64,000 nt of DNA, taken from NCBI RefSeq assembly GCF_000522505.1, contig NZ_AZMV01000001.1:186001-250000 (forward strand). Reading direction: 5' to 3'. The notes under the pieces are model-generated. The model was not told where the DNA came from, ran no database searches, and saw nothing but the letters and a program-made list of their open reading frames with translations. Source of the DNA: Bifidobacterium moukalabense DSM 27321 (GTDB taxonomy: Bacteria > Actinomycetota > Actinomycetes > Actinomycetales > Bifidobacteriaceae). This document shows, in pieces, positions 1-11,800 of the stretch; the first letter of the stretch is position 1; every line of letters starts with the position of its first letter. A program made the translations under genes and the position numbers.

Positions 1-2688
<2,688 letters not shown>

Positions 2689-2711
2689 GCTTCCTCCGAG
2701 CTTTCTAGGAT

Positions 2712-2741
2712 GTATAACAACAGCTAATTATCCGTCGTCAA
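2712..2741 (-). promoter_or_regulatory. sigma-70 type promoter of acnA
   Basis: On the minus strand TTGACG (2741-2736) is followed after 18 bases by TTATAC (2717-2712), about 23 bases before the acnA start. Both hexamers are near consensus. No operator is obvious. Confidence 0.6.
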
Positions 2742-2759
2742 CGATACAGGGAGGTTAAT

Positions 2760-5222
2760 TCAGCTCTGGCGTGTCTTCTTGGAGTGTGGGACAATACGCA
2801 ACACTTTCGGCACGATCCAGATGCACAGCGCGAACATGATGGCCGACAGCGCCAACGCGACCATGGTGGCGCGCAGCATCTCCCCCGTCGGTACGACGAG
2901 CGCGAAGAAACGCGCGACGAACGGCACGAACATGCCGATCACACCGGCCGCGGCGAACGCCAGCACCAATGCGCCCCTCCACGAGTTCAGGGGGCTCGCC
3001 ACCCGCGCCAGTACGAAGATCCCCATCATGAGCAGGATGATGGCGTTGACGCCACGCAACATGGCCAGTTGGGTGCCCGAATGCTGGACGTTCCATCCCA
3101 TGAACATCGGCAGCAGCCATGACGTGCATAGAATCGACAGGCCCGTGGCGATGCCTCCCGGCAGCGCAAAGCTCACCACGCGTTTGAGGAATCCCGGAAT
3201 ATACCGGCGCGTGTTCGGCGCAAGCGCCAGAATGAACGCCGGCATGCCGATGGTAAGCCCTCCGATGTAGGTGATGTGCCGTGGCAGGTACGGAAACGGA
3301 ATCTGCGTCAGCACCACGCCAAGCGAAATCAGCGCGGAATACACGGTTTTGACGAGGAACAGGCTGGCCACGCGTTCCATATTGGCCATAACCTGGCGCC
3401 CCCGGGCCACCACGTCGGGCAGGTGCGAGAATTTCGAATCGACGAGCACCACCTGCGCCACGGCCTTGGTGGCGGGCGCCGCATTACCCATGGCGATGCC
3501 GAGGTCGGCCTCCTTGATGGCGAGCGCATCGTTCACGCCGTCACCGGTCATGGCCACCACATGGTCGGTCATGTGCAGCGCCTGGACGATGGCCTTCTTC
3601 TGGTCGGGCAACACACGGCCGAGCACATCCACGTCGTCGAGCACTCGAGCCAGTTCCCCGACGTCGTTCGGCAGTTCGCGCGCATCCATGGACACCGGTT
3701 CCCGCTCGCCCGTCAATCGCACTTTCCGTGCGATCGCGCCAACGGTGACGGGGTTGTCTCCGGAGATGATGCGGCAACGCACGCCCTGCTCGCGGAACCA
3801 GGCGAGCGTCGCCTCGGCATCGTCCCGGATGTGTTCGGAACAGAGCACCAACGCGACCGGGCGCGAAGCGGAATCGAGTTTCGGATCGGTTTCGTAATCG
3901 GCCGGGGCAGCTCCGTCGAGACGTGTGATGAGCAGCACTCGATTGCCGTCGTCGGCAAAGTCATTGACCTGCTCCAGCATGCCGGAGTGATCGCCGTCGA
4001 GGTGCGAGATGATGACCTCCGGCGCGCCCATCGTCCATACGGCGTCGCCGTCGAATATCGAACTCCATTTACGCGCCGATGAAAACGGCACACGCGCCAT
4101 GACCGTGCCCGGGGCGAAGCCCTGCTCCCCCAGCCCCGCAAGGACCGCCTGCCCGGTGCCGTTCGGCTGGCCTTCGTTCGACAGGTCGAACAACGCCTGT
4201 TTGATCCGCCGCTCATCCGCGGCATCCGTCAACGGCACGATACGGTTGAGCATGATGCCGCCGTCGGTGACGGTGCCCGTCTTGTCAAGATTCAGGCAGT
4301 CCACACGAGCGAGCGTCTCCACGGATTCAAGCTCCTGCACAAGCGTGTTCCTGCGTGCCAGCCGGATTGCGGCGAGCGCGAAGTTCAGCGAGGTGAGCAG
4401 CACGAGTCCTTCCGGAATCATGCCGACCACGCCGGCCACGGCGGAAACGACCGCGGAACGCCATTGCCCGGTCGAAACCGCCGTGTTCCAGCCGCCTACG
4501 GCATGAATCTGCGACCAGATGAGCAGTACGCACAACGGTACGACCAGAAAGGTCATGAACTTCAGAATCGTATTGATGCCTTTGTTCAGGTCGGAGACGG
4601 TCTTTTTGTAGACCTTCGCCTGTGCGGTCAACGTGGCGGCATAGCTGTGCTCGCCAACCGCCTCGACCTTCACCAACGCCATGCCGGAGATGGCCGTGGA
4701 GCCGGAATAGATCCGTTCGCCGTCGCCTTTGCGTACGGTGCGGGATTCGCCGGTGAGCATGGATTCGTCCAGCTCCAGGCCCCATGTGTGCACGATCCGC
4801 GCGTCGGCGGGCACCTGTTCGCCCGACCGGATCCACATGAGGTCGCCGAGCACGATTTCATTGTGCGGCACTTCGACGTCCGTGCCGTCGCGACGCACCA
4901 GATAGTCCGAAGCGACAAGAATAGACAACCTGTCGAGCGTACGCTTCGCCTTCAGTTCGGTGATGATGCCGATGCCGGTATTGATGATGATCACGAAACC
5001 GAAAACGGCGTCCTTCCACGAACCGGTGACGAGCACCATGAGCATGGCGGCGAGAATGATGCCGTTGAACAGCGTAAACACGTTCGCACGGATGATATCG
5101 ACCAAGGAACGTGAGGTCGACGATTTGACGGCATTGGCCTGTCCGCTTGCGGCAAGGGCCCTGGCCTCGGCAGCCGTCAGACCCGATTCGCTGATTGTGG
5201 GCATGGAAGGACTTGCACTCAT
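2760..5222 (-). CDS. cation-translocating P-type ATPase, CtpE-like
   Basis: An integral membrane ATP-driven cation pump. The visible P-type signatures are MLTGES in the actuator domain, a membrane-helix PEGL motif (GMIPEGLVLLTSLNFALA), the phosphorylation site DKTGT with Asp313, and the hinge MTGDGVNDALAIKEADLG, followed by a C-terminal bundle of several hydrophobic helices. The order and the PEGL motif resemble the actinobacterial CtpE group, of which the mycobacterial member is implicated in Ca2+ uptake. The substrate here is an inference. I start at the ATG at 5222 because GGTAGG lies 9 bases upstream. An in-frame ATG at 5264 would add 14 residues but has its AGG directly against the start codon. 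The gene is 820 aa and monocistronic. Confidence 0.93.
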   Translation of the reverse strand: MSASPSMPTISESGLTAAEARALAASGQANAVKSSTSRSLVDIIRANVFTLFNGIILAAMLMVLVTGSWKDAVFGFVIIINTGIGIITELKAKRTLDRLSILVASDYLVRRDGTDVEVPHNEIVLGDLMWIRSGEQVPADARIVHTWGLELDESMLTGESRTVRKGDGERIYSGSTAISGMALVKVEAVGEHSYAATLTAQAKVYKKTVSDLNKGINTILKFMTFLVVPLCVLLIWSQIHAVGGWNTAVSTGQWRSAVVSAVAGVVGMIPEGLVLLTSLNFALAAIRLARRNTLVQELESVETLARVDCLNLDKTGTVTDGGIMLNRIVPLTDAADERRIKQALFDLSNEGQPNGTGQAVLAGLGEQGFAPGTVMARVPFSSARKWSSIFDGDAVWTMGAPEVIISHLDGDHSGMLEQVNDFADDGNRVLLITRLDGAAPADYETDPKLDSASRPVALVLCSEHIRDDAEATLAWFREQGVRCRIISGDNPVTVGAIARKVRLTGEREPVSMDARELPNDVGELARVLDDVDVLGRVLPDQKKAIVQALHMTDHVVAMTGDGVNDALAIKEADLGIAMGNAAPATKAVAQVVLVDSKFSHLPDVVARGRQVMANMERVASLFLVKTVYSALISLGVVLTQIPFPYLPRHITYIGGLTIGMPAFILALAPNTRRYIPGFLKRVVSFALPGGIATGLSILCTSWLLPMFMGWNVQHSGTQLAMLRGVNAIILLMMGIFVLARVASPLNSWRGALVLAFAAAGVIGMFVPFVARFFALVVPTGEMLRATMVALALSAIMFALCIWIVPKVLRIVPHSKKTRQS

Positions 5223-5326
5223 GCTTGACAGCCTACCGCCACCGGCCCACCCATACCGGATCATCCTGTGAAAGCACGGTGAAATAACCGTTCCATTCCT
5301 TGTGCATGGAAAACGCCGTGTCGTCC

Positions 5327-5902
5327 CTACCGCGTGGTGACGGACATGTCACGTTCATGCGGATCGTTGTTGCTGATCGTCATCACGGCATCGGCGAGGG
5401 GAATCGCATCGTCCTTGCGACCGTCGACGGTAAGGGTGGCCGCATACAGCTTGCCGTCTTCCGGCGCATGCACCGGATCAAGCAACGCCACCGCGATTCC
5501 CGCTTCACGGGCGGACCGCAACGCCGCCTGCCAGTCACCGCGATTGGAATCGGTCACATCCATACCCCCAACGATGATGATGTCGACCTTGCGCTGCGTC
5601 ATGTCACGTACGCCCTGCATGGCCGTCTGCTGCGCATCGACGGTACCGGTGACGGGAATATATATCGGTTTGAATCTCCCCTGTTCCAAGGCGTCCAGCG
5701 CCAGGCCATCCGCGTCAATGTCCTGCGAGCCGATGAACGCCACCTCGGTATCGGCGCGATCGGGACCGATATGGGCGACCGCGGAATCCTGCGATTGCGT
5801 ATCCCCCACGGCCCCGTTCGGCGGCGTGCAGGCGGCCAGGGAAGCCGCCAGCATGATCGTCAGCATTCCCCTGCCTGCACGTCGTATCGTGTTGCCATTC
5901 AC
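5327..5902 (-). CDS. small lipoprotein resembling a sugar-binding fold
   Basis: A secreted lipoprotein of 191 aa. Residues 13-25 form a signal peptide ending in the lipobox LAAC with Cys25 as the lipidation site. The mature part has alternating beta-strand/helix segments such as DIIIVGGMDVTDSNRG and AGIAVALLDPV, which recall one lobe of a type-1 periplasmic binding protein but are about 100 residues too short for a complete two-lobed receptor. Its ATG overlaps the stop of the upstream methyltransferase gene by 4 bases (ATGA), so the two are translationally coupled, and it is the last gene of the DUF3710 operon. No ABC partner is adjacent. The specific function is unknown. Confidence 0.8.
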   Translation of the reverse strand: MNGNTIRRAGRGMLTIMLAASLAACTPPNGAVGDTQSQDSAVAHIGPDRADTEVAFIGSQDIDADGLALDALEQGRFKPIYIPVTGTVDAQQTAMQGVRDMTQRKVDIIIVGGMDVTDSNRGDWQAALRSAREAGIAVALLDPVHAPEDGKLYAATLTVDGRKDDAIPLADAVMTISNNDPHERDMSVTTR

Positions 5903-7164
5903 CGCTCATGCCTTCGGAACAATGCGACGGTCTCCACATGATGGGTCATCGGGTAGATGTCGAAGGCGTGAATGCCGGCCAATCCATAGCCGAGACCGGC
6001 AAAGACGGCGGTATCGCGTGCAAGGCTCGCCGGATCGCAGGCGATGTAGATCACGCTGCGCGCCTCGGAAGCGGCGATCTGCCCGCACACCTTGGCGCGG
6101 GCACCGGCCCGCGGCGGATCAAGCACCACCACGTCGGGCCTGGCCAGATCGTTGCGCACGTTGGCCAAGGTCTTCGCCACATCACCGGCACGAACATCCA
6201 CATTGCCCAAATGGATATGTCGCAGATTGCGTTGCGCATTGCGTACGGCCGTTTTGCCGCCTTCCACGCTCAGCATGCGCGTGCGTTCCGCCACCACAGA
6301 GGCCAAGGGCAGGGTGAACAGGCCCGACCCGGAATACAAGTCCCACAAGCAGGCCGATTTGGCGCCATTCAGCTCACTCCGGACCATTGCAACCACGTAA
6401 TTGGTCAGCGCGACCGGCGCCTGACGATGCATCTGCCAAAATCCGCCGGCATCGACGCTGTATTCGAAATCCCGGCCGGCGACGGTGACCTTTTCGGTCA
6501 GTCCACGAGTGCCGGCCGCCACGTCGCCATCCACCAGCACCGCATAATTGTCGTCGATCTCGGCGCCATCGCGGGGCTCCGGCACGGAGATCCTGATCTG
6601 CGAGCCGGGAGTGAACCCACCGTCCCACACATGCTCGCGTTCGGCCACGTCAAGCAACGCCCGGCTGGCCAACGGCATCGTGTCGATCGGCACACGAACG
6701 TGCGTGCCGCGCCGACGCATGGACGGGCGCCCATCGGCGTCGGCGATCATTTCGATGCGTGTGCGCCAATGCAGTCCCCGTTCGGACTCATCCTCCGGCA
6801 TGCGCTCGATCGGCACGTCCACCGCCGTATGCCCCAACCGCAGCATCTGCTCGCCTATCGAGCTGGCCTTCCATCTGAGTTGTCCCGCGAGGCTCACATG
6901 CACCAGATCGGCGCCGCCGACCCCTCCGCCCATGGCAAGGGGTCCGGCCAGCGGCCATATCGGTTCGACCCGATCCTCGCTGGTCTCCAACACCTCCACG
7001 ACCTCACCTGTCCAGAAGCGCTCCTCCCTGTCGTGCGGTTCGTCGAGTCTCACGCGGACCAATTCGCCCGGCAATGCGAAGCGCACGAAAATGACCCTTC
7101 CATCGATATGGCCCACGCAACGCCCTTGGTCGGCGTATCGTTCGATGCGGATGGTCGCTTCCAT
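5899..7164 (-). CDS. TrmA/RumA-type m5-uridine RNA methyltransferase
   Basis: A SAM-dependent methyltransferase that probably makes 5-methyluridine in rRNA or tRNA. Residues 1-60 form a TRAM RNA-binding domain. The catalytic domain carries the SAM loop LYSGSGLFTLPLA, the DPPRAGAR motif and the catalytic-Cys motif YIACDPASLARD. In E. coli RlmD a four-cysteine [4Fe-4S] cluster sits before the QL..K motif. Here that stretch is rich in Gly and has no Cys, so this is the cluster-free form. It is 421 aa, normal for the family. It overlaps the preceding DUF3159 gene by one base and the following lipoprotein by four. The exact target uridine cannot be read from sequence. Confidence 0.92.
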   Translation of the reverse strand: MEATIRIERYADQGRCVGHIDGRVIFVRFALPGELVRVRLDEPHDREERFWTGEVVEVLETSEDRVEPIWPLAGPLAMGGGVGGADLVHVSLAGQLRWKASSIGEQMLRLGHTAVDVPIERMPEDESERGLHWRTRIEMIADADGRPSMRRRGTHVRVPIDTMPLASRALLDVAEREHVWDGGFTPGSQIRISVPEPRDGAEIDDNYAVLVDGDVAAGTRGLTEKVTVAGRDFEYSVDAGGFWQMHRQAPVALTNYVVAMVRSELNGAKSACLWDLYSGSGLFTLPLASVVAERTRMLSVEGGKTAVRNAQRNLRHIHLGNVDVRAGDVAKTLANVRNDLARPDVVVLDPPRAGARAKVCGQIAASEARSVIYIACDPASLARDTAVFAGLGYGLAGIHAFDIYPMTHHVETVALFRRHER

Positions 7165-7892
7165 CAGTGTTGTTCCTCCATGGAATCATGTTTGCCTTGG
7201 CCGGATCCCTCGGACAGGGCCTTATGTCGGTGCATCGGCGTGGCGACGATCAGGTACGAGACCCAGATCGCCAGCGCCCAGAACGGAATGCCCATCAGCA
7301 GACGGGTGGTGCCGAGCCAGCCGACATGATTGGTGACATACAACGGCACCTGCACGACCAGACGCAACGAGAATACGGCGATCCATAGCACGGTGATGAT
7401 CGTATAGGCACGATTGAGCGCCTTGTCCGATCTCCAATCGGTCAGCCATGCGCGGAAATGCTCGGTGGGCAGCGTGCGGATGAATTCGATGACCAGGCCC
7501 AGCCCCGGCACACGTACCATCAGCGACACCGAGAGCAGCACGATGTAGAACGCGTTGGTCAGGAAGCCGAACATGTAATAGTTACGCGCCTCATGGCTCT
7601 GCCACGCCCAAATCAGACAGATGCCTACGGCGAGCAGGCCGCTGACGGCGCCCATCACCGACTGACGCTGCAACAGACGCACGATTACCTGAAGCACGGC
7701 CAGTGCGGCGGAGATGCCGATGGTCAGCTGCAGATTGGCGGTGGTGACGAACAGCACCACGAACACGACGCCGGGCACCATCGATTCGGCCACGCCGCGC
7801 GGACCGCCGATGGCGTCGATTACGGAGAAGTCATCGTCGCTGCCGGCGTCGGCAAGAGCGCCGAGGCCGGTACGTTTCTTGGTTTCAGCCAT
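7164..7892 (-). CDS. DUF3159 family membrane protein
   Basis: A 242-aa integral membrane protein of an actinobacterial family without known function. After a short acidic N-terminus come about six hydrophobic segments (for example VVFVVLFVTTANLQL, IGISAALAVLQVIV, AFYIVLLSVSLMV, FWALAIWVSYLIV). It lies between DUF3710 and an RNA methyltransferase, the order commonly seen in actinobacteria, where the group often sits near dut. The stop overlaps the methyltransferase start as TGATG, so they are co-translated. The family assignment is by recognition; the role is unknown. Confidence 0.85.
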   Translation of the reverse strand: MAETKKRTGLGALADAGSDDDFSVIDAIGGPRGVAESMVPGVVFVVLFVTTANLQLTIGISAALAVLQVIVRLLQRQSVMGAVSGLLAVGICLIWAWQSHEARNYYMFGFLTNAFYIVLLSVSLMVRVPGLGLVIEFIRTLPTEHFRAWLTDWRSDKALNRAYTIITVLWIAVFSLRLVVQVPLYVTNHVGWLGTTRLLMGIPFWALAIWVSYLIVATPMHRHKALSEGSGQGKHDSMEEQH

Positions 7893-7915
7893 TGCCTGAA
7901 GATGAAAACCGTCTG

Positions 7916-8743
7916 TCAGCGCACTTCGGAGAACATCGGGCCACGGGACAGGGTGGTCTTGACCTCGACCTGATGATCGGAGTCGAACGGTCCCTTCGGC
8001 TTGCCCGGGATATCCGTCTTCCCGTCGTTCCCCTCCTGCTCGAAGGCCTCCTTGGCGGCCTTGCGCTCGGCCGGCGCGACCGGTGGATGCATCGGAATGA
8101 GGTCGCGTGGGGCGAGCGGGTCATCGCCGCGTTCCACCACGACATCCGCGAAGAACCTGTTCAATGCCTTGGTCTCGTCATGCTCCGGATCGGTGGCGGC
8201 CTTTCCGGAGAAGATGCCACGCAGCATCCAGCGCGGACCGTCGACGCCCACGATGCGTGTCATCACCTTGCGGCCGCCCTTGACCACAACCGGCAACGCC
8301 AGCTCGGTGCCGAACACGCCGTCGACTTCGGAAGCGGCCTTGTTGGCCTCGATCAGGTCCGCACGCACATCATCCCACAGTCCCATGGTCTTCGGGGCGG
8401 CGAACGCCTCGATTTCCAGGCTGGAGGAGCCGTAGGTGATGGTGGAGCCGAGCACCTGCTGCGTGGCGCGATTCGCCTTCACGCGCAACTCGATGCCCTG
8501 CAGGAACGGCAGATAGTAGGATCCCAAATCAAGATAGTCGTCATAATCAGGCACATCCTCGTCGTTCACATCCCAGGGGCCACGCTCATTGCCACGCCCC
8601 TCATACACGGCGGACGGTTCAGGCAGGTCCATGACCTCCTGGGCCTGGGCGGCGGCCTCGTCCACAGCCTGCTCATTCTCTTCGGCGGCCTGCTGAGCAT
8701 CCTCGCTCTGGCGCTTCTTCTTGCCGAATCCAAACAATCCCAT
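7916..8743 (-). CDS. DUF3710 family cytoplasmic protein
   Basis: A 275-aa protein of an actinobacterial family of unknown function. It begins MGLFGFGKKKR, followed by a Glu/Gln/Ala-rich linker (residues about 12-35) and the conserved domain containing DLGSYYLPFLQG and GVDGPRWMLRGIFSG. The ATG at 8743 is chosen over one four codons upstream because GAGG sits 6 bases before it. It is the first gene of a four-gene operon with DUF3159, the methyltransferase and the lipoprotein, with only a 23-base gap to DUF3159. The conserved DUF3710-DUF3159 pairing suggests a shared envelope or nucleic-acid role, but this is inference only. Confidence 0.88.
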   Translation of the reverse strand: MGLFGFGKKKRQSEDAQQAAEENEQAVDEAAAQAQEVMDLPEPSAVYEGRGNERGPWDVNDEDVPDYDDYLDLGSYYLPFLQGIELRVKANRATQQVLGSTITYGSSSLEIEAFAAPKTMGLWDDVRADLIEANKAASEVDGVFGTELALPVVVKGGRKVMTRIVGVDGPRWMLRGIFSGKAATDPEHDETKALNRFFADVVVERGDDPLAPRDLIPMHPPVAPAERKAAKEAFEQEGNDGKTDIPGKPKGPFDSDHQVEVKTTLSRGPMFSEVR

Positions 8744-8842
8744 GATGTTCCTCATTTCGTAACGGTTGCAACCGTGACCAGCCTAGCACCCACGCTTAAT
8801 ATGAGCTGGGAATTCGGGTCTGGTCTCCCCCGATTTTCCGGT

Positions 8843-9703
8843 TCAGATGTCGTAGGTGATGGTCAGGGGCGCGTGGTCGGACCAGCGTTTATCGTAGGTC
8901 GGGGCCTTGTCGATGACGAATCCGCAAGCCGATTCGGCCAGTTCCGGCGTGGCGAACTGGTAGTCGATCCTCCAGCCGACGTTGTTGTCGAAGGCGCGAC
9001 CGCGCTGGCTCCACCAGGTGTACGGGCCCTGGATGTCGCCCGCGAGGCTGCGCATCACATCCACGAATTCCAACTCACCCAGCCATTTGTCGACGTAGGC
9101 ACGCTCCTGGGGCAAAAATCCGGCGTGCGTCTCGTTGGCCTTGGCGTTCTTGATGTCGAGCGGGGTATGCGCGATGTTGAAATCGCCGCACAGCACGGCC
9201 TGGCGTCCGCCGTGTGCCGCCTCGTCGCGCAGTTGCCCCATACGCACCAGCATGGCGTCGAGAAAACGGTATTTCTGCTTCATCTTGAGCGGGTCGTCGG
9301 TGTTGCCCGCGTGTACGTACACACTCACGACGGTGATGACGTAGCCCTGCGGGGTTTTGACATCGGCTTCGATCCATCGGCCCGAATCGACATCCTCGTC
9401 AAGTCCGGCAAGTCCGTAACGTTTGTCCACGACCGGTAGCGCTGCGAGCAGTCCCACTCCGGCACGGCCCTTGACGCGGCAGACCTCGTTCAGCCGATCC
9501 AGCTCGCTCTGGTCGGCGATCTTACCGGCGGTGGAGTATTCGAATCCGAACTCATCGAAAATCGGATCGATCTCGTTCTGTGGCGCGCGCACCTCCTGCA
9601 TGCACCAGATGTCGGGCGTATTCCTGCCGGCCCAGGTCTCGATGCCCTTGCGTTTGGCCGCACGGATTCCGTTCACGTTCGAAGTCGTAATGCTGATCGT
9701 CAT
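8843..9703 (-). CDS. xth: exodeoxyribonuclease III
   Basis: An AP endonuclease and 3'-5' exonuclease of base excision repair. The EEP-fold motifs are in order: TSNVNGIRAAKRKG, the metal ligand in WCMQEVRAP (QE), the catalytic Tyr region VSVYVHAGNT, GDFNIAHTPLDI, and the C-terminal SDHAPLTITYDI with the catalytic Asp-His. It is 286 aa, normal for ExoA/XthA. It sits downstream of a strong terminator that closes the opp operon, so it is transcribed from its own promoter. Confidence 0.96.
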   Translation of the reverse strand: MTISITTSNVNGIRAAKRKGIETWAGRNTPDIWCMQEVRAPQNEIDPIFDEFGFEYSTAGKIADQSELDRLNEVCRVKGRAGVGLLAALPVVDKRYGLAGLDEDVDSGRWIEADVKTPQGYVITVVSVYVHAGNTDDPLKMKQKYRFLDAMLVRMGQLRDEAAHGGRQAVLCGDFNIAHTPLDIKNAKANETHAGFLPQERAYVDKWLGELEFVDVMRSLAGDIQGPYTWWSQRGRAFDNNVGWRIDYQFATPELAESACGFVIDKAPTYDKRWSDHAPLTITYDI

Positions 9704-9725
9704 AGCGCCAGCCTAGCTCAGATAC

Positions 9726-9759
9726 AAGAGAACCTCCCTTCGGCAAGGGAGGTTCTCTT
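9726..9759 (-). terminator. intrinsic terminator after oppDF
   Basis: A perfect 15-bp inverted repeat (9726-9740 with 9745-9759) around a CGGC loop, 12 bases past the oppDF stop. Its core is AACCTCCCTT / AAGGGAGGTT. Confidence 0.9.
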
Positions 9760-9770
9760 CACAAGCGGAG

Positions 9771-11780
9771 TCAGTCGAGACCGAGTTGCAGCTTGCCGCC
9801 GGGAATGGCGTCCAGCAGGTCTCGGGTGTACTGCATCTGCGGATGGTCGAACACCTCGTCGGTGGTGGCATGTTCCACGAGCTTGCCATGCTGCATCACC
9901 ACCACCTCATCGGCGATTTGGCGGACGACCGCCAGATCGTGGGTGATGAACAGGTAGCTCAGGCCCTTTTCGGCCTGCAGGTCGTTGAGCAGACGCAACA
10001 CCTGATCCTGCACAAGCACATCCAATGCGGATACGGCCTCGTCGCAGACGATCACGTCCGGATCAAGGGCCATGGCTCGCGCGATGGCGATGCGCTGGCG
10101 TTGACCGCCCGAAAGCTCGTTCGGATAGCGGCTCATCACGGATTCCGGCAGCTCCACCATGTCGAGCAGTTCACGTACGCGGGCGGTGCGGCTGTTCTTG
10201 TCGCCGATGCCGTGGATGCGCAGCGGCTCCTCGATGGAACGGTAGATGGAATACATCGGGTCGAGCGAACCGTACGGGTTCTGGAACACCGGCTGCACGT
10301 GACGTCGGAAGTCAAGCAGCTCCTTGCCCTTGAATGCCGAAATGTCCTTGCCCGCATAGGTAACGGTACCGGAAGTGGGTTCGAGCAGCTTCAGCACCAT
10401 GTTGGCCACGGTGGACTTGCCGGAACCGGATTCGCCCACGATCGCCAGAGTGGTGCCCTTCTTGATGGAGAAGCTCACGTCGTCGACGGCCTTGAACATC
10501 TCCTTGCGGCGCGGAAGCTTGAACTCACGGGTCAGGTGGTCGACGGTGATGATGGCCTCGCCGTTTTCCAGGGAGGATTCGTTCACCGTATGCTCCATTA
10601 CGGCCTTCGCGTCGCCGCCATGCTCCTTGACGGAGATGATGCGCTGCGATGCCAGGGATGGCGCGGCCGCAACCAAACGCTTGGTGTATGGATGCTGCGG
10701 ATGCTGCAGCACTTCGAGGGACGGACCGGATTCGACGACCTGGCCCTTGTACATCACCACGATGTGCTGGGCGCGTTCGGCGGCCAGACCCAGATCGTGG
10801 GTGATGAACAGCACCGCGGTACCCAGTGAATCGGTGAGCATGTGCAGATGATCGAGGATCTTCTTCTGCACGGTCACGTCAAGCGCGGAGGTCGGCTCAT
10901 CGGCGATGAGCAGTTCCGGGCGGCATGCCAGACCGATGGCGATCAGCGCACGCTGGCGCATACCGCCGGAAAACTCATGCGGGAACTGGCGTGCGCGGGT
11001 GGCGGCATCAGGCAATCCCGCCTCGGACAGCAGTCCTGCGATGCGATCGTCCATGGTGGAACCGATCACATATTTCTTGGCGAGATACCAGGCATCATCG
11101 TCCGCCACACCGGCCTTGATCAGATCGTCGGCCACACGCCAACGGGTTTCGGAGCCCGGTACCCACTCTTCGGTGAAGTACGCCATGGTCTTGTCGAGAT
11201 CCTCGCCGGTTTTGCCGATGTTGACCAGGGCCTGCCTGGCCGTTGCCAACAGTTCCGGCAGTTCCTTGGAGCCGAGGAAGGTTTCGTCATCATCGCCCTT
11301 GAGCTCCATGCCTTCGCCGGCCAGGGCCTTGGCGAATTCGGAGCGCTTTTCATGGTCGATGTCCATGTTGTTGGCGACAAGGGCCTCCTTGACCTGAGAT
11401 CCGATGCGCCACACCGGATTCAGATTGCTCATCGGGTCCTGCGGCACAAGACCCATTTTGGAGCCGCGCAGCTTGTCGTAGTCCTTCTGCTTCAGGCCGG
11501 AGATCTCCTGACCGTCGAGCTTGATGGAGCCGCCGACCACATGGCCCGTGCCCGGCAGAAGCCCCAGCACGGCCATGGCGGAGGTGGACTTGCCGGAACC
11601 GGATTCGCCCACGATCGCCACCCACTGGCCCGGATATACGCTGAAGGAGGAATTGCGCACCGCATGTACGGCATGGCCTTCGTCGGTGGTGAAGTCCACC
11701 TGAAGATCCTTGACCTCGAGCAACGGCCCGTTGGCGCGCTGCATGGCCTCAAGCTTGTTTTCGGTATTCACGTCAGTCAT
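9771..11780 (-). CDS. oligopeptide ABC transporter, fused double ATPase (OppD-OppF)
   Basis: Powers the peptide importer formed with the permeases just upstream. There are two ATPase domains in one chain. Domain 1 has Walker A GESGSGKST at 58-66, a Q-loop Gln at 114, signature FSGGMRQ at 270 and Walker B LLIADEP at 290. Domain 2 has Walker A at 449, LSGGQ at 556 and Walker B at 576. Each domain ends with the OppD/OppF-type extension (HPQHPYTKRLV). The protein is 669 aa, about 100 longer than the similar fused ATPase elsewhere in this window, because residues about 143-245 are an acidic insertion between the Q-loop and signature of domain 1. Last gene of the opp operon. Confidence 0.95.
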   Translation of the reverse strand: MTDVNTENKLEAMQRANGPLLEVKDLQVDFTTDEGHAVHAVRNSSFSVYPGQWVAIVGESGSGKSTSAMAVLGLLPGTGHVVGGSIKLDGQEISGLKQKDYDKLRGSKMGLVPQDPMSNLNPVWRIGSQVKEALVANNMDIDHEKRSEFAKALAGEGMELKGDDDETFLGSKELPELLATARQALVNIGKTGEDLDKTMAYFTEEWVPGSETRWRVADDLIKAGVADDDAWYLAKKYVIGSTMDDRIAGLLSEAGLPDAATRARQFPHEFSGGMRQRALIAIGLACRPELLIADEPTSALDVTVQKKILDHLHMLTDSLGTAVLFITHDLGLAAERAQHIVVMYKGQVVESGPSLEVLQHPQHPYTKRLVAAAPSLASQRIISVKEHGGDAKAVMEHTVNESSLENGEAIITVDHLTREFKLPRRKEMFKAVDDVSFSIKKGTTLAIVGESGSGKSTVANMVLKLLEPTSGTVTYAGKDISAFKGKELLDFRRHVQPVFQNPYGSLDPMYSIYRSIEEPLRIHGIGDKNSRTARVRELLDMVELPESVMSRYPNELSGGQRQRIAIARAMALDPDVIVCDEAVSALDVLVQDQVLRLLNDLQAEKGLSYLFITHDLAVVRQIADEVVVMQHGKLVEHATTDEVFDHPQMQYTRDLLDAIPGGKLQLGLD

Positions 11781-11800
11781 CGAATATCCCTCACTTACAC

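Noticed and set aside
7892..9439. A 515-codon plus-strand frame across DUF3710 and exonuclease III.
   Set aside because: Spans two real minus-strand genes, no recognisable domain.
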